A stretch of DNA of 8,091 nt from Geobacter sp. (GCA_003490025.1 DNJC01000107.1:1669-9759); one strand, 5' to 3'; counted from the first letter of the stretch, positions 1-5,733 are shown. Notes: generated from the sequence alone by a model not told the origin. A program made the numbers and translations.

Positions 1-144
1 CGGTCTGTTAGAGTTGTCAGAGACGATACCAATCTTTCAGGCATTGCGCAATTATTGTCCAGGGAGAAAAGAGACACTACTTTAGAATCCCACAAAAAGA
101 AAATCAAGAGCGGCGATTATCTCGTCTCGGCGCTCCTTCAGTGA
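1..144 (+). CDS. possible 3' end of a gene entering from the left edge
   Basis: Frame 1 is open from the window edge to a TGA at 142-144 and encodes 47 residues. The first residues read RSVRVVRDDTNLSG, which resembles the C-terminal end of formylglycine-sulfatase-like or DUF1566/FISUMP-type domains; that resemblance is from memory only. The last 63 bases overlap the 3' end of ccdB on the other strand, so if real the two genes converge and overlap, which is uncommon. It could equally be a chance open frame or a decayed gene remnant. Sequence left of the window would decide. Confidence 0.22.
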   Translation, partial: RSVRVVRDDTNLSGIAQLLSREKRDTTLESHKKKIKSGDYLVSALLQ

Positions 145-396
145 ACCCACTTTTTCTCCAAGAATTTTTTTGTCGACGCCAGCGAGTTGAGCAGTCGACA
201 TAACCACAGTGATACCCTTTATCGTGAACTGAGGGTTAAGACGAGCAACTGGCTTCCCGATCGCTGACATGGATACCAGCGGCACCACAACACGTGTGGT
301 CAGTGGGGCGAGCAAGTCAGCCTGAACATTCAGCAGGTAGGGGACCTTCTTTTTCGTCTGAAGGTTGTTGTTCTCATAGACATCGAACTGAGCCAT
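82..396 (-). CDS. ccdB: CcdB-family toxin (DNA gyrase poison)
   Basis: A 104-residue protein, close to the 101 residues of F-plasmid CcdB. CcdB toxins bind the GyrA subunit of DNA gyrase and trap the cleaved complex. Recognisable family features in order are the N-terminal MAQFDVYEN strand, a VPYLLNVQADLL segment, TRVVVPL near residue 35, the STAQLAGV segment near 67-74, and a C-terminal helix ending DEIIAALDFLFVGF. The position matching the gyrase-contacting Trp99 of F CcdB is Val102 here (ending V-G-F). The ATG overlaps the ccdA stop by one base (TAATG), and a GAGG lies 8 bases before it, so translation is probably coupled to ccdA. The stop is TAA at 84-82. Codon use is less GC-rich than in the downstream operon, consistent with acquisition. 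Confidence 0.93.
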   Translation of the reverse strand: MAQFDVYENNNLQTKKKVPYLLNVQADLLAPLTTRVVVPLVSMSAIGKPVARLNPQFTIKGITVVMSTAQLAGVDKKILGEKVGSLKERRDEIIAALDFLFVGF

Positions 397-644
397 TAGA
401 AATGCCTCAGTACATCGCTAAAGGTCCCCTCTGCTTCGACCCGGCGATTGTAGTCGTCGATGGCTTCGCGGTTTTCTTCCTGCCATTTTCGGCACTTTTC
501 CTCCCGAAGCAGATCTGCAAGCCGGGCCTCAAGGGTCTGTGAAAGGTTGATATTAAGTTCCTTGGCCTGACGGAGCAGATCGCTGTTGATGCTGAGGTTG
601 GTGGATTTTTTCAGAGCCGTGGGGTCATAGACTGTACTTGGCAT
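396..644 (-). CDS. ccdA: CcdA-family antitoxin
   Basis: An 82-residue antitoxin. By family it neutralises CcdB through a flexible C-terminus and represses its own operon with an N-terminal ribbon-helix-helix fold. Here residues about 13-45 (KSTNLSINSDLLRQAKELNI and following) fit the ribbon-helix-helix region. The acidic tail containing WQEENREAIDDYNRR and ending FSDVLRHF fits the toxin-binding segment. I chose the ATG at 644 because AAGGAGG lies 6 bases upstream. An in-frame ATG at 665 would add seven residues but falls inside the operator dyad and has no such site. The gene precedes ccdB with a one-base overlap, the standard antitoxin-first order. Confidence 0.92.
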   Translation of the reverse strand: MPSTVYDPTALKKSTNLSINSDLLRQAKELNINLSQTLEARLADLLREEKCRKWQEENREAIDDYNRRVEAEGTFSDVLRHF

Positions 645-658
645 CTGCGGCCTCCTTG

Positions 659-677
659 TGCGCATTTGTTATGCGCA
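659..677. promoter_or_regulatory. candidate CcdA operator (dyad)
   Basis: A perfect inverted repeat of TGCGCAT (659-665) and ATGCGCA (671-677) with a 5-base spacer. The right arm lies within a second palindrome, TATGCGCATA (670-679). It sits between the -10 box and the ccdA ribosome-binding site and covers the likely transcription start, where an autorepressor would bind. CcdA-type antitoxins are known to repress their own promoters; binding here is inferred. Confidence 0.6.
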
Positions 678-678
678 T

Positions 679-707
679 ATATTAACCCGAACCCTGCTGC
701 ATTTCAA
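679..707 (-). promoter_or_regulatory. promoter of ccdAB
   Basis: On the minus strand, TTGAAA (707-702) is followed after exactly 17 bases by TAATAT (684-679). This is a good sigma70-type promoter, about 35 bases upstream of the chosen ccdA ATG. The predicted start point falls inside the dyad at 659-677. Confidence 0.72.
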
Positions 708-721
708 TTATTTTGATTCAT

Positions 722-747
722 CGTTCCCACGCTGGAGCGTAGGAACA
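722..747. repeat. REP-like palindromic hairpin
   Basis: GTTCCCACGCT (723-733) and AGCGTAGGAAC (736-746) pair with one mismatch around a GG loop. The GTTCCCACGCT...AGCGTGGGAAC motif is a frequent intergenic palindrome in many proteobacteria, so this is probably a dispersed REP-type repeat. No T-tract follows on either strand, so it is not a typical intrinsic terminator. Confidence 0.55.
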
Positions 748-769
748 ATAGGAAGACCTGCTTTTCGGT

Positions 770-790
770 ACCCTACTATATTGGTAGGGT
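770..790. promoter_or_regulatory. candidate Rrf2/IscR-type operator
   Basis: A 21-bp dyad with half-sites ACCCTACT (770-777) and GGTAGGGT (783-790) around the 5-base centre ATATT. The outer seven bases of each arm are perfectly complementary. The 8-5-8 spacing and ACC...GGT ends resemble type 1 IscR sites, though the inner bases differ. It ends 15 bases upstream of the -35 box of the operon promoter, and the last gene of that operon encodes an Rrf2-family regulator. The regulator-site pairing is inferred. Confidence 0.45.
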
Positions 791-805
791 CTATAGATGT
801 TTTTC

Positions 806-834
806 TTGACTGTTTTGATGGAACAAAGTAATCT
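806..834 (+). promoter_or_regulatory. promoter of the 927-3677 operon
   Basis: TTGACT (806-811) and TAATCT (829-834) are separated by exactly 17 bases, a strong sigma70-type match. Transcription should start near 841, leaving a leader of about 85 bases before the ATG at 927. A small hairpin, CTACC/GGTAG (845-856, loop GA), lies at the start of that leader and repeats the core bases of the 770-790 dyad. Confidence 0.7.
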
Positions 835-844
835 ACAAAAACTC

Positions 845-856
845 CTACCGAGGTAG
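845..856. promoter_or_regulatory. short dyad in the operon leader
   Basis: CTACC (845-849) and GGTAG (852-856) pair around GA just downstream of the predicted start point. It shares the CTAC/GTAG core of the upstream dyad but with 4 instead of 7 bases between the cores, so it may be a small RNA hairpin at the 5' end of the transcript rather than a second operator. It is short enough to be chance. Confidence 0.25.
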
Positions 857-926
857 AGTATTGCCCCCATGATTTCTGGGCGGGATGATGATGCCCTTGA
901 TGTGCTGAAGCAGGGAAGGGAGAGGG

Positions 927-1712
927 ATGAAGATCGATCAGAAAAAGCTGCGCGAGTTGCTGAACCGGAAGGGTTCCGTTTTTTCCCCTGACCTGTTGCG
1001 GCGCGAGGAAAACGTCTTCTTTGTCGGAGGGAATCTCCCCGAGCGGGAGACGCTGGAAACACTGTACGAGAGCCATTACCAGTCACACGCGGCGCTGTTC
1101 CACCTCAGCTTCGGCGCTATGGAGAACTTCTCCAACGGGGAAGCCCTCGCCAGGATGATAAAGAAGAACTTCCATGCCCACCTCCTGGGAAGGCTCGACT
1201 ATCCCGTGCCATCCCGTCTCATCGAACGGGCGTACGCAGCCGGGGTGGACATCATCGACATCGCGCTGCCGGCAGGGGAAGGGGCGGAACGGGAAAAATG
1301 GGACGAGACGGTCAACTCCGCCCGCGCCGTCTTCCCGCGCTGGTCGGTCGCCTCCGCCGTCGTTGCGGGAGAGGAATCGCCGCGGTTGACCATGGCCGTC
1401 ATCGACACCCTGCTCGCGCTCGACGTGGTCCCGCTGCTGACCTTGTCCGAGCGCGCCGGCCGTTTCAAGGCCGAGGAGATCGCCGGCGTATTCTCCCACC
1501 TGGGGAGCGGCCTGCGCCGCAGAAAAGCCGGGATAAAGCCCCTGCTGCCGCTCATATACCTTTCAACTCCCTTGGTTCCCGCCTCGGCCCCCGGCGTGCT
1601 GCGCGGTTTCATCGACGTCATCGACGACAGGCGTCTGCTGGCGGCCTCGGACCTGCGCCGCGTCCTCAGGGTGAAAGAGGTGGAGGAGTCGTTCGAGTCT
1701 GCGGGGCTTTAG
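927..1712 (+). CDS. conserved-looking protein of unknown function, cysteine-free
   Basis: A 261-residue soluble-looking protein that I do not recognise. The ATG is preceded by the purine-rich AAGGGAGAGGG, and an in-frame TGA lies a few codons upstream, so the start is fairly secure. The segments AAGVDIIDIALPAG (about 108-121) and LALDVVPLLTLSER (about 163-176) look like alternating beta strands and loops, as in TIM-barrel or Rossmann-like folds, and are reminiscent of the later strands of radical SAM barrels. However, the protein contains no cysteine, so it cannot hold a CxxxCxxC iron-sulfur cluster. Residues about 203-230 (PLLPLIYLSTPLVP and following) are hydrophobic and Pro-rich, possibly a membrane-contacting segment. 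The C-terminus is charged and helical. It is the first gene behind the promoter at 806 and ends 42 bases before the carrier gene, so it probably serves the same process. Codon use is GC-rich. Confidence 0.8.
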   Translation: MKIDQKKLRELLNRKGSVFSPDLLRREENVFFVGGNLPERETLETLYESHYQSHAALFHLSFGAMENFSNGEALARMIKKNFHAHLLGRLDYPVPSRLIERAYAAGVDIIDIALPAGEGAEREKWDETVNSARAVFPRWSVASAVVAGEESPRLTMAVIDTLLALDVVPLLTLSERAGRFKAEEIAGVFSHLGSGLRRRKAGIKPLLPLIYLSTPLVPASAPGVLRGFIDVIDDRRLLAASDLRRVLRVKEVEESFESAGL

Positions 1713-1754
1713 CCGTTGCCGTATTGCACTGAAAGAGAGGGGTCGACAAAGCCG

Positions 1755-3206
1755 ATGGATGACAAGCAGTTCCTGGACAAACCCTTAAAGATCGACAACC
1801 GCCCCATGTGGCAGATCCTCCTGGATCGCACCGCCCGTTACCAGGTGATGGCGGCGGTCGCCGTGGTCATGACCCTGCTGATCCGGCTCTCGCCGCCGGA
1901 CGGGCTGTCCGTCGAGGGGTACCGCTCACTCGTGCTGTTCGGGGCGACCATCTTCTTCTGGATCTCCGGCATGCTTCCCATCGCGGTGACGGCCCTTTTG
2001 TCGATGGTGATGCTGCCGCTTCTGGGGATCATGGACGCCAAGAAGACCTACTCCATGTTCGGCAACGAGTCCGTCTTCTTCATCCTGGGCGCCTTCATCC
2101 TCGCCGCCGCCATGACCGGGACCGGGATCTCGACCCGTCTTGCCCGCGCCATGCTGGCGAGGTTCGGCAGGACCCCGAGAAGCCTCGCCCTTACCGTCTT
2201 TTTTCTATCCGCCTTCCTCTCCTTCGTGATGAGCGAGCACGCCGTCGCCGCGATGCTTTTCCCCGTGGTGAGCGAACTCGCCACCGCGCTGAAACTGGAA
2301 AAGGGGAAGAGCAGCTTCGGCAAGCTTCTGTTCATGGCGATGGCCTGGGGCTGCATCATCGGCGGCATAGCGACCTTCCTCGGCGGCGCCCGGGCGCCGC
2401 TGGCCGCGGGGCTCCTCAAGGAGGCGACGGGACTTCACTTTTCCTTCCTGGAGTGGTCCACGGCGGCGTGCATGATCGTCATCCCGCTTCTGGGGATCGC
2501 CTTTTTCATCCTGCTCAGGTTCTTCCCCGTCGATCTGCAGGACGTCGAGGTGGGGCGGAAGTTCCTGAACGGCAAGCGCCTGGAGACCGGCAAGATGGGG
2601 TACGACGAGTGGCTTACGGCCCTGGTCATGGTCTCGACCGTCCTTTGCTGGCTCTTACTCGGCGAGAAGACAGGGCTTGCCGCCATCGCCATCCTGGGGG
2701 CCGCGGCACTCTTCACCTTCAAGGTGGTTTCCTGGCAAAAGATCGAGGAGTACGTCAACTGGGGGATCATCCTGATGTACGGCGGGACCATCGCCCTCGC
2801 CTCGGCGCTGGAGAAGACCGGCGCCGCCGTCTGGATCGTCAAGAGGGTGATGGGCGACTACCACCATTCCCCGCTGGTCGTGATCGCGGTCATCTCGCTG
2901 GTCGCCATCGTCGTTACCGAGTGCATCAGCCACGCCGCCGTGGTGGCGATACTGATGCCGGTGGGGATGGGGCTTTGCCAGACCACCGGGATGGACCCGA
3001 AGGTGATGACCCTCTCCATAGCGCTCCCCGCCGGGCTCGCCTACTGCCTCCCGATGGGGACTCCGGCCACCGCCATAGCCTACGCCTCCGGGTACCTGAA
3101 GAGCCGCGACATCATCGTCTCCGGTGTGGTGGTCATGGCCATCTCGTGGCTCCTTTTCATGGCGTCCGTGCTGTTCATCTGGCCGCTCATCGGCCTGAAG
3201 ATATGA
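1755..3206 (+). CDS. divergent SLC13/DASS-type anion symporter
   Basis: A 483-residue inner-membrane carrier of the divalent anion:sodium symporter (SLC13/DASS) type. Members import sulfate or dicarboxylates, usually with sodium. Roughly 11-12 hydrophobic segments follow a cytoplasmic N-terminus of about 30 residues. Family landmarks are IATFLGGARAPLAAGL (about 205-220), WGIILMYGGTIALASALEKTG (about 336-356, with the family's W...GG pattern) and the GTPATAIAYASGY element near 435-447. Both clamshell SNT motifs that bind sodium in characterised members are changed: S-E-H at 160-162 and S-H-A at 392-394. The usual GTPPN-like loop reads GGARAP. Coupling ion and substrate are therefore uncertain. 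I chose the ATG at 1755, with GAGAGGGG upstream at somewhat long spacing; a TTG at 1716 would add 13 residues. The Rrf2 gene begins 12 bases after the stop. Confidence 0.85.
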   Translation: MDDKQFLDKPLKIDNRPMWQILLDRTARYQVMAAVAVVMTLLIRLSPPDGLSVEGYRSLVLFGATIFFWISGMLPIAVTALLSMVMLPLLGIMDAKKTYSMFGNESVFFILGAFILAAAMTGTGISTRLARAMLARFGRTPRSLALTVFFLSAFLSFVMSEHAVAAMLFPVVSELATALKLEKGKSSFGKLLFMAMAWGCIIGGIATFLGGARAPLAAGLLKEATGLHFSFLEWSTAACMIVIPLLGIAFFILLRFFPVDLQDVEVGRKFLNGKRLETGKMGYDEWLTALVMVSTVLCWLLLGEKTGLAAIAILGAAALFTFKVVSWQKIEEYVNWGIILMYGGTIALASALEKTGAAVWIVKRVMGDYHHSPLVVIAVISLVAIVVTECISHAAVVAILMPVGMGLCQTTGMDPKVMTLSIALPAGLAYCLPMGTPATAIAYASGYLKSRDIIVSGVVVMAISWLLFMASVLFIWPLIGLKI

Positions 3207-3218
3207 GGAACCGAAAGT

Positions 3219-3677
3219 ATGATCTCGAAGAAGACGAAATACGGGTTGAAGGCCCTGATCCACCTGGCAAGGCATTACGACGAGGGACCGATCCTGATCG
3301 CGGACCTGGCGCGCGAGGAGAGGATCCCCAAGAAGTTCCTTGAGGCGATCCTTCTTTCCCTGAAGAACAACGGGATACTGCAGAGCAAAAAGGGGAAGGG
3401 GGGCGGCTATTACCTTGGGCGGCCGCCGGGGAAGATAACGCTGGGGCAGGCGATCCGGGTCATGGACGGGCCGCTGGCGCCGGTGCCGTGCGTCAGCGAG
3501 ACCGCCTACGCCAAGTGTTCCGAGTGCGATAACGAGCTTACCTGCGGCATCAGGCTGGTGATGAAGGACGTGCGCGACGCCATCGCGGGGATCCTGGACG
3601 GCACCACGCTCGCCGACGTGCTGGAGAAGGTGGACAGCGCCGAGGAGAGCGAGAAGGTGTTGAACTTCTACATCTGA
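3219..3677 (+). CDS. Rrf2-family transcriptional regulator with four cysteines
   Basis: A 152-residue winged-helix regulator of the Rrf2 family (IscR, NsrR and CymR relatives). The N-terminal MISKKTKYGLKALIHLA helix and the recognition region LAREERIPKKFLEAIL (about 30-45) are typical, followed by the wing with KKGKGGGYYLGRPP (57-70). The cysteine region contains C91, C100, C103 and C109, compared with three in IscR. Such cysteines usually ligate an iron-sulfur cluster or sense redox or sulfur state. The ATG has GAGGAA at suitable distance, overlapping the stop of the carrier gene, so the two are co-transcribed and probably coupled. A plausible job is feedback control of this operon through the dyad at 770-790. 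The ligand and the cluster are not determinable from sequence. The TGA stop lies inside a short direct repeat. Confidence 0.92.
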   Translation: MISKKTKYGLKALIHLARHYDEGPILIADLAREERIPKKFLEAILLSLKNNGILQSKKGKGGGYYLGRPPGKITLGQAIRVMDGPLAPVPCVSETAYAKCSECDNELTCGIRLVMKDVRDAIAGILDGTTLADVLEKVDSAEESEKVLNFYI

Positions 3678-3729
3678 GAAAATCTGTAAGGCAAAACCAT
3701 TGGCCACAGAGAAAATCTGAGAAATTCTG
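3676..3729. repeat. GAGAAAATCTG short direct repeats
   Basis: GAGAAAATCTG occurs at 3676-3686 and 3709-3719, with a one-mismatch copy GAGAAATTCTG at 3719-3729. The last two are in tandem with a 10-base period. The first copy includes two bases of the Rrf2 stop codon. No U-tract terminator is visible after the Rrf2 gene in these 80 bases. Confidence 0.6.
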
Positions 3730-3756
3730 AGGAAGCCTCAACTCTGCCCCATCCCC

Positions 3757-3767
3757 ACCCCGACCCT
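3757..3767. repeat. target-site duplication, left copy
   Basis: ACCCCGACCCT lies directly against the left inverted repeat of the IS4 element and recurs exactly at 6448-6458 against the right one. Eleven bases is within the range known for IS4-family insertions. Confidence 0.93.
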
Positions 3768-3787
3768 CACTGCCATTAAGTTAAGGG
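3768..3787 (+). repeat. IS4 left terminal inverted repeat
   Basis: CACTGCCATTAAGTTAAGGG, identical over 20 bases to the reverse complement of 6428-6447. Similarity ends immediately inside it (GATTGGC versus ATGGAAC). Confidence 0.95.
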
Positions 3788-3805
3788 GATTGGCTTGCAA
3801 TTTCA

Positions 3806-4593
3806 CTAAAATACAATTTTTCTTCTGCGTCTCTGGTAGCTCAGCGATTTGTTTGGTGACACTACTTTTCTTGCGACTTGTCTCTCTTTTCTGCTCGCTA
3901 GCGGACTGGCGAGGAACAGGGAGGTCATTTTTGCTATGACTGAAGCGATGTCCTCTTTACTGTGCAGCAACTGCATTACGTTGTTCTTCAGCACGTTAAA
4001 GGAAACAGCACGATTCACTCTCTGCTGATGCACGCAATTTTTGGTATCAAGCACATCTTGAGCTTCGGCTACCAGAACTGATTCAAGCCCTGACAGGAAT
4101 ACCATGGCATAAAAGTCTTGCTTTACTGACTCCGAGGTCTTCCCGGTGAAGTTTTCTAGCGTAAGGTGACTTTTGAGCGTGTGATAATAGGTTTCAATGC
4201 CCCAGCGTAGGTTGTATAGCTCTTTGAAATCGTCCGTTGTTATGCCATCGTCAAGTAGAGAAGTAACGAGAATCTCGGGCTCTCCAGTCTTCAACATGAC
4301 CCTGACGAAGCGCACCCTAAGCTCTGAGGGCAGCCCAAGCTCTTTCATCCGTTTGCTGTTCATGTGATGGGGCGTAATCGTGGCGATGCGCGAGGCTGCA
4401 TCGGCGCTCTCGAACATCTCACGAGCCTCTCGGAACGAGCCCCGTGAGCATCTCACCACAAAATCTCCTGAGTTTACTAGGACGGAGGCGAGATATTCAT
4501 AAGAGGGGTAACGGCGGTCGGCCAGCAGCAAGTCTCCCTGTTTTATGTGTTTCAAGTGTCCTTTAGCCAACTCCAACTCGCTGGAATGGCAAC
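3806..4593 (-). pseudogene. IS4 transposase, C-terminal part (interrupted)
   Basis: The 3' part of the IS4 transposase gene, separated from its 5' part by the IS630 element. In the restored 425-residue protein this part runs from about residue 164 to the end. It holds the second catalytic Asp in LLLADRRYPSYEYL (D189) and the YREK signature of the IS4 family in ELYNLRWGIETYYHTLK, with Tyr, Arg, Glu and Lys spaced 2, 3 and 6 residues apart (catalytic E297). The usual DRGYPS motif reads DRRYPS. The basic C-terminal tail (YQRRRRKIVF) is typical. Translation could restart at a TTG at 4576, but without the first Asp the product cannot catalyse transposition. The TAA stop (3808-3806) lies 18 bases inside the left inverted repeat. 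Confidence 0.92.
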
Positions 4594-4595
4594 TA
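4594..4595. repeat. TA duplication, left copy (IS630 insertion site)
   Basis: A TA directly flanks the IS630-family element on this side, and the other copy is at 5753-5754. On both sides the TA sits in CTAG, the preferred target known for IS630. Confidence 0.85.
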
Positions 4596-4614
4596 GTGAA
4601 CTGTGCGGTTAGTT
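4596..4614 (+). repeat. IS630 terminal inverted repeat (transposase 3' end)
   Basis: GTGAACTGTGCGGTTAGTT, which matches the reverse complement of 5734-5752 at 16 of 19 positions. It contains the TAA stop of the transposase (4611-4609). Confidence 0.88.
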
Positions 4615-5697
4615 AGTTTTACTAACTTTCGCACTGTCTTTTGCACTTTGAACTTTCTCGATTATGGAATTGGCACTTTTTGTCCACTTAAAAGGCTTAG
4701 CACATGCTGTATTGTGCACTCTGATGAAGCGATGAATTTCATCTTTCAGCTCTTTGACGCTGCTAAAGGTACCGCGATATAGTGCTCGACGCTCCAATTG
4801 AGAGAACCAGCCTTCAACGGCATTGAGCCATGACGCACTCGTTGGGGTGAAGTGGAGCTTTATTCGTGGGTGTTTTGCGAGCCACTTATTGACGTCTTCG
4901 GTCTTATGTGTGCTGCTGTTGTCGAGGATGACGTGCAGGTCCAAGCCCTTCGGCGTTGACCGCTCGATCTGGCGCATGAAGCCGAGAAACTCTTTAGCTC
5001 GGTGCCGTTCGGTCACTTTGCCCGTAACCTCGCCAGTCAGCACGTTGAACGCGGCATAGAGGCTTGTGGTCCCGTTCCTTTTGTAATCATGGGTCCTGCG
5101 CTCCGCCTGACCAGGTTTCAGTAGCAACATGGGCTGGGTGCGGTCCAGTGCTTGGATTTGAGTCTTCTCGTCAACCGACAGGACAACGGCGTTGTCTGGA
5201 GGGTTCATATACAGGCCGACCACGTCGATGACCTTCTCAGCAAATTCAGGGTCATTGCTGATTTTAAAGGTCCGGATCCGATGCGGTTTCAGATCAGCGG
5301 CCTCCCAAATCTGCCGAACCTGCCAGGTGGTGACGCCAGCATACTTGGCCATGAGGCGGAGGCTCCAGTGAGTGGCCTCATGAGGTATCCGTTCTACCGT
5401 TAGCTTCAGTACTCTCTTGACATCTTCCCCGCTAAGCCTCTTCGGTTGACCGGAACGGGGGAGATCAAGGAGTCCGTCGAGTCCAGACTCAAGGAACCGC
5501 CTTCGCCATTTATACACTGAATTTGTGGAGGTCTCGAGAGAGGCCGCGATTGATTCAACGCTCTCTCCCGCTCCACTTTTCAGCACGATGCGAGCGCGCA
5601 ATGCGCGGCTTTGAGGTGTCTTGTGGGACCGTAGCAGTGCTTCGAGTACTTGACGGTCTGCTTCTGCCAATACTATGTTTTCTTGTGGTCGCGCCAT
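4609..5697 (-). CDS. IS630-family transposase
   Basis: A full-length 362-residue DDE transposase that should cut and paste the 1157-bp element into TA targets. The N-terminal half carries helix-turn-helix DNA-binding segments: SVESIAASLETSTNSVYKWRRRF at about 46-68, then a second unit around HWSLRLMAKYAGVTTWQVRQIW at 110-131. The catalytic core has D176 in LSVDEKTQIQALDRTQP, D259 in VILDNSSTHKT and E295 in SWLNAVEGWFSQLERR, with 35 residues between the last two, as expected for IS630/Tc1-like enzymes. No stop or frameshift is visible, so the enzyme may be active. The ATG at 5697 is in the centre of a 12-bp palindrome and has no Shine-Dalgarno sequence. A promoter at 5731-5704 would start transcription at the ATG itself. 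Confidence 0.96.
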   Translation of the reverse strand: MARPQENIVLAEADRQVLEALLRSHKTPQSRALRARIVLKSGAGESVESIAASLETSTNSVYKWRRRFLESGLDGLLDLPRSGQPKRLSGEDVKRVLKLTVERIPHEATHWSLRLMAKYAGVTTWQVRQIWEAADLKPHRIRTFKISNDPEFAEKVIDVVGLYMNPPDNAVVLSVDEKTQIQALDRTQPMLLLKPGQAERRTHDYKRNGTTSLYAAFNVLTGEVTGKVTERHRAKEFLGFMRQIERSTPKGLDLHVILDNSSTHKTEDVNKWLAKHPRIKLHFTPTSASWLNAVEGWFSQLERRALYRGTFSSVKELKDEIHRFIRVHNTACAKPFKWTKSANSIIEKVQSAKDSAKVSKTN

Positions 5698-5703
5698 GGC
5701 GCC

Positions 5704-5731
5704 ACTATAACACAGATTGGAGTTTTCACAA
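5704..5731 (-). promoter_or_regulatory. promoter of the IS630 transposase, probably leaderless
   Basis: On the minus strand, TTGTGA (5731-5726) and TATAGT (5709-5704) are 16 bases apart. The predicted start point, about 7 bases after the -10 box, coincides with the A of the ATG at 5697. The absence of a Shine-Dalgarno sequence agrees with a leaderless mRNA. The ATG lies in the palindrome GCGCCATGGCGC (5691-5702). Confidence 0.5.
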
Positions 5732-5733
5732 AG

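Noticed and set aside
43..52. The ATTGCGCAAT palindrome downstream of ccdB as a terminator or attachment site.
   Set aside because: It is only 10 bases with no loop or T-tract, so chance is adequate.
869..991. A 40-codon open frame in the operon leader overlapping the first gene, and a MMMPLMC mini-frame at 885-908.
   Set aside because: Neither has a convincing ribosome-binding site and nothing suggests attenuation. Both are likely chance, though the leader of about 85 bases keeps a regulatory role possible.
1808..3343. A 511-codon open frame on the plus strand, longer than the carrier gene it overlaps.
   Set aside because: It is rich in Arg, Gly, Asp and His, a typical out-of-frame shadow of a GC-rich gene. 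The overlapping frames encode a clear membrane carrier and the start of an Rrf2 regulator with proper ribosome sites.
2655..3707. A 350-codon open frame on the minus strand opposite the carrier and Rrf2 genes.
   Set aside because: It has shadow-type composition (His, Asp, Gly and Arg rich), has no recognisable domain, and lies antisense to two well-supported genes.
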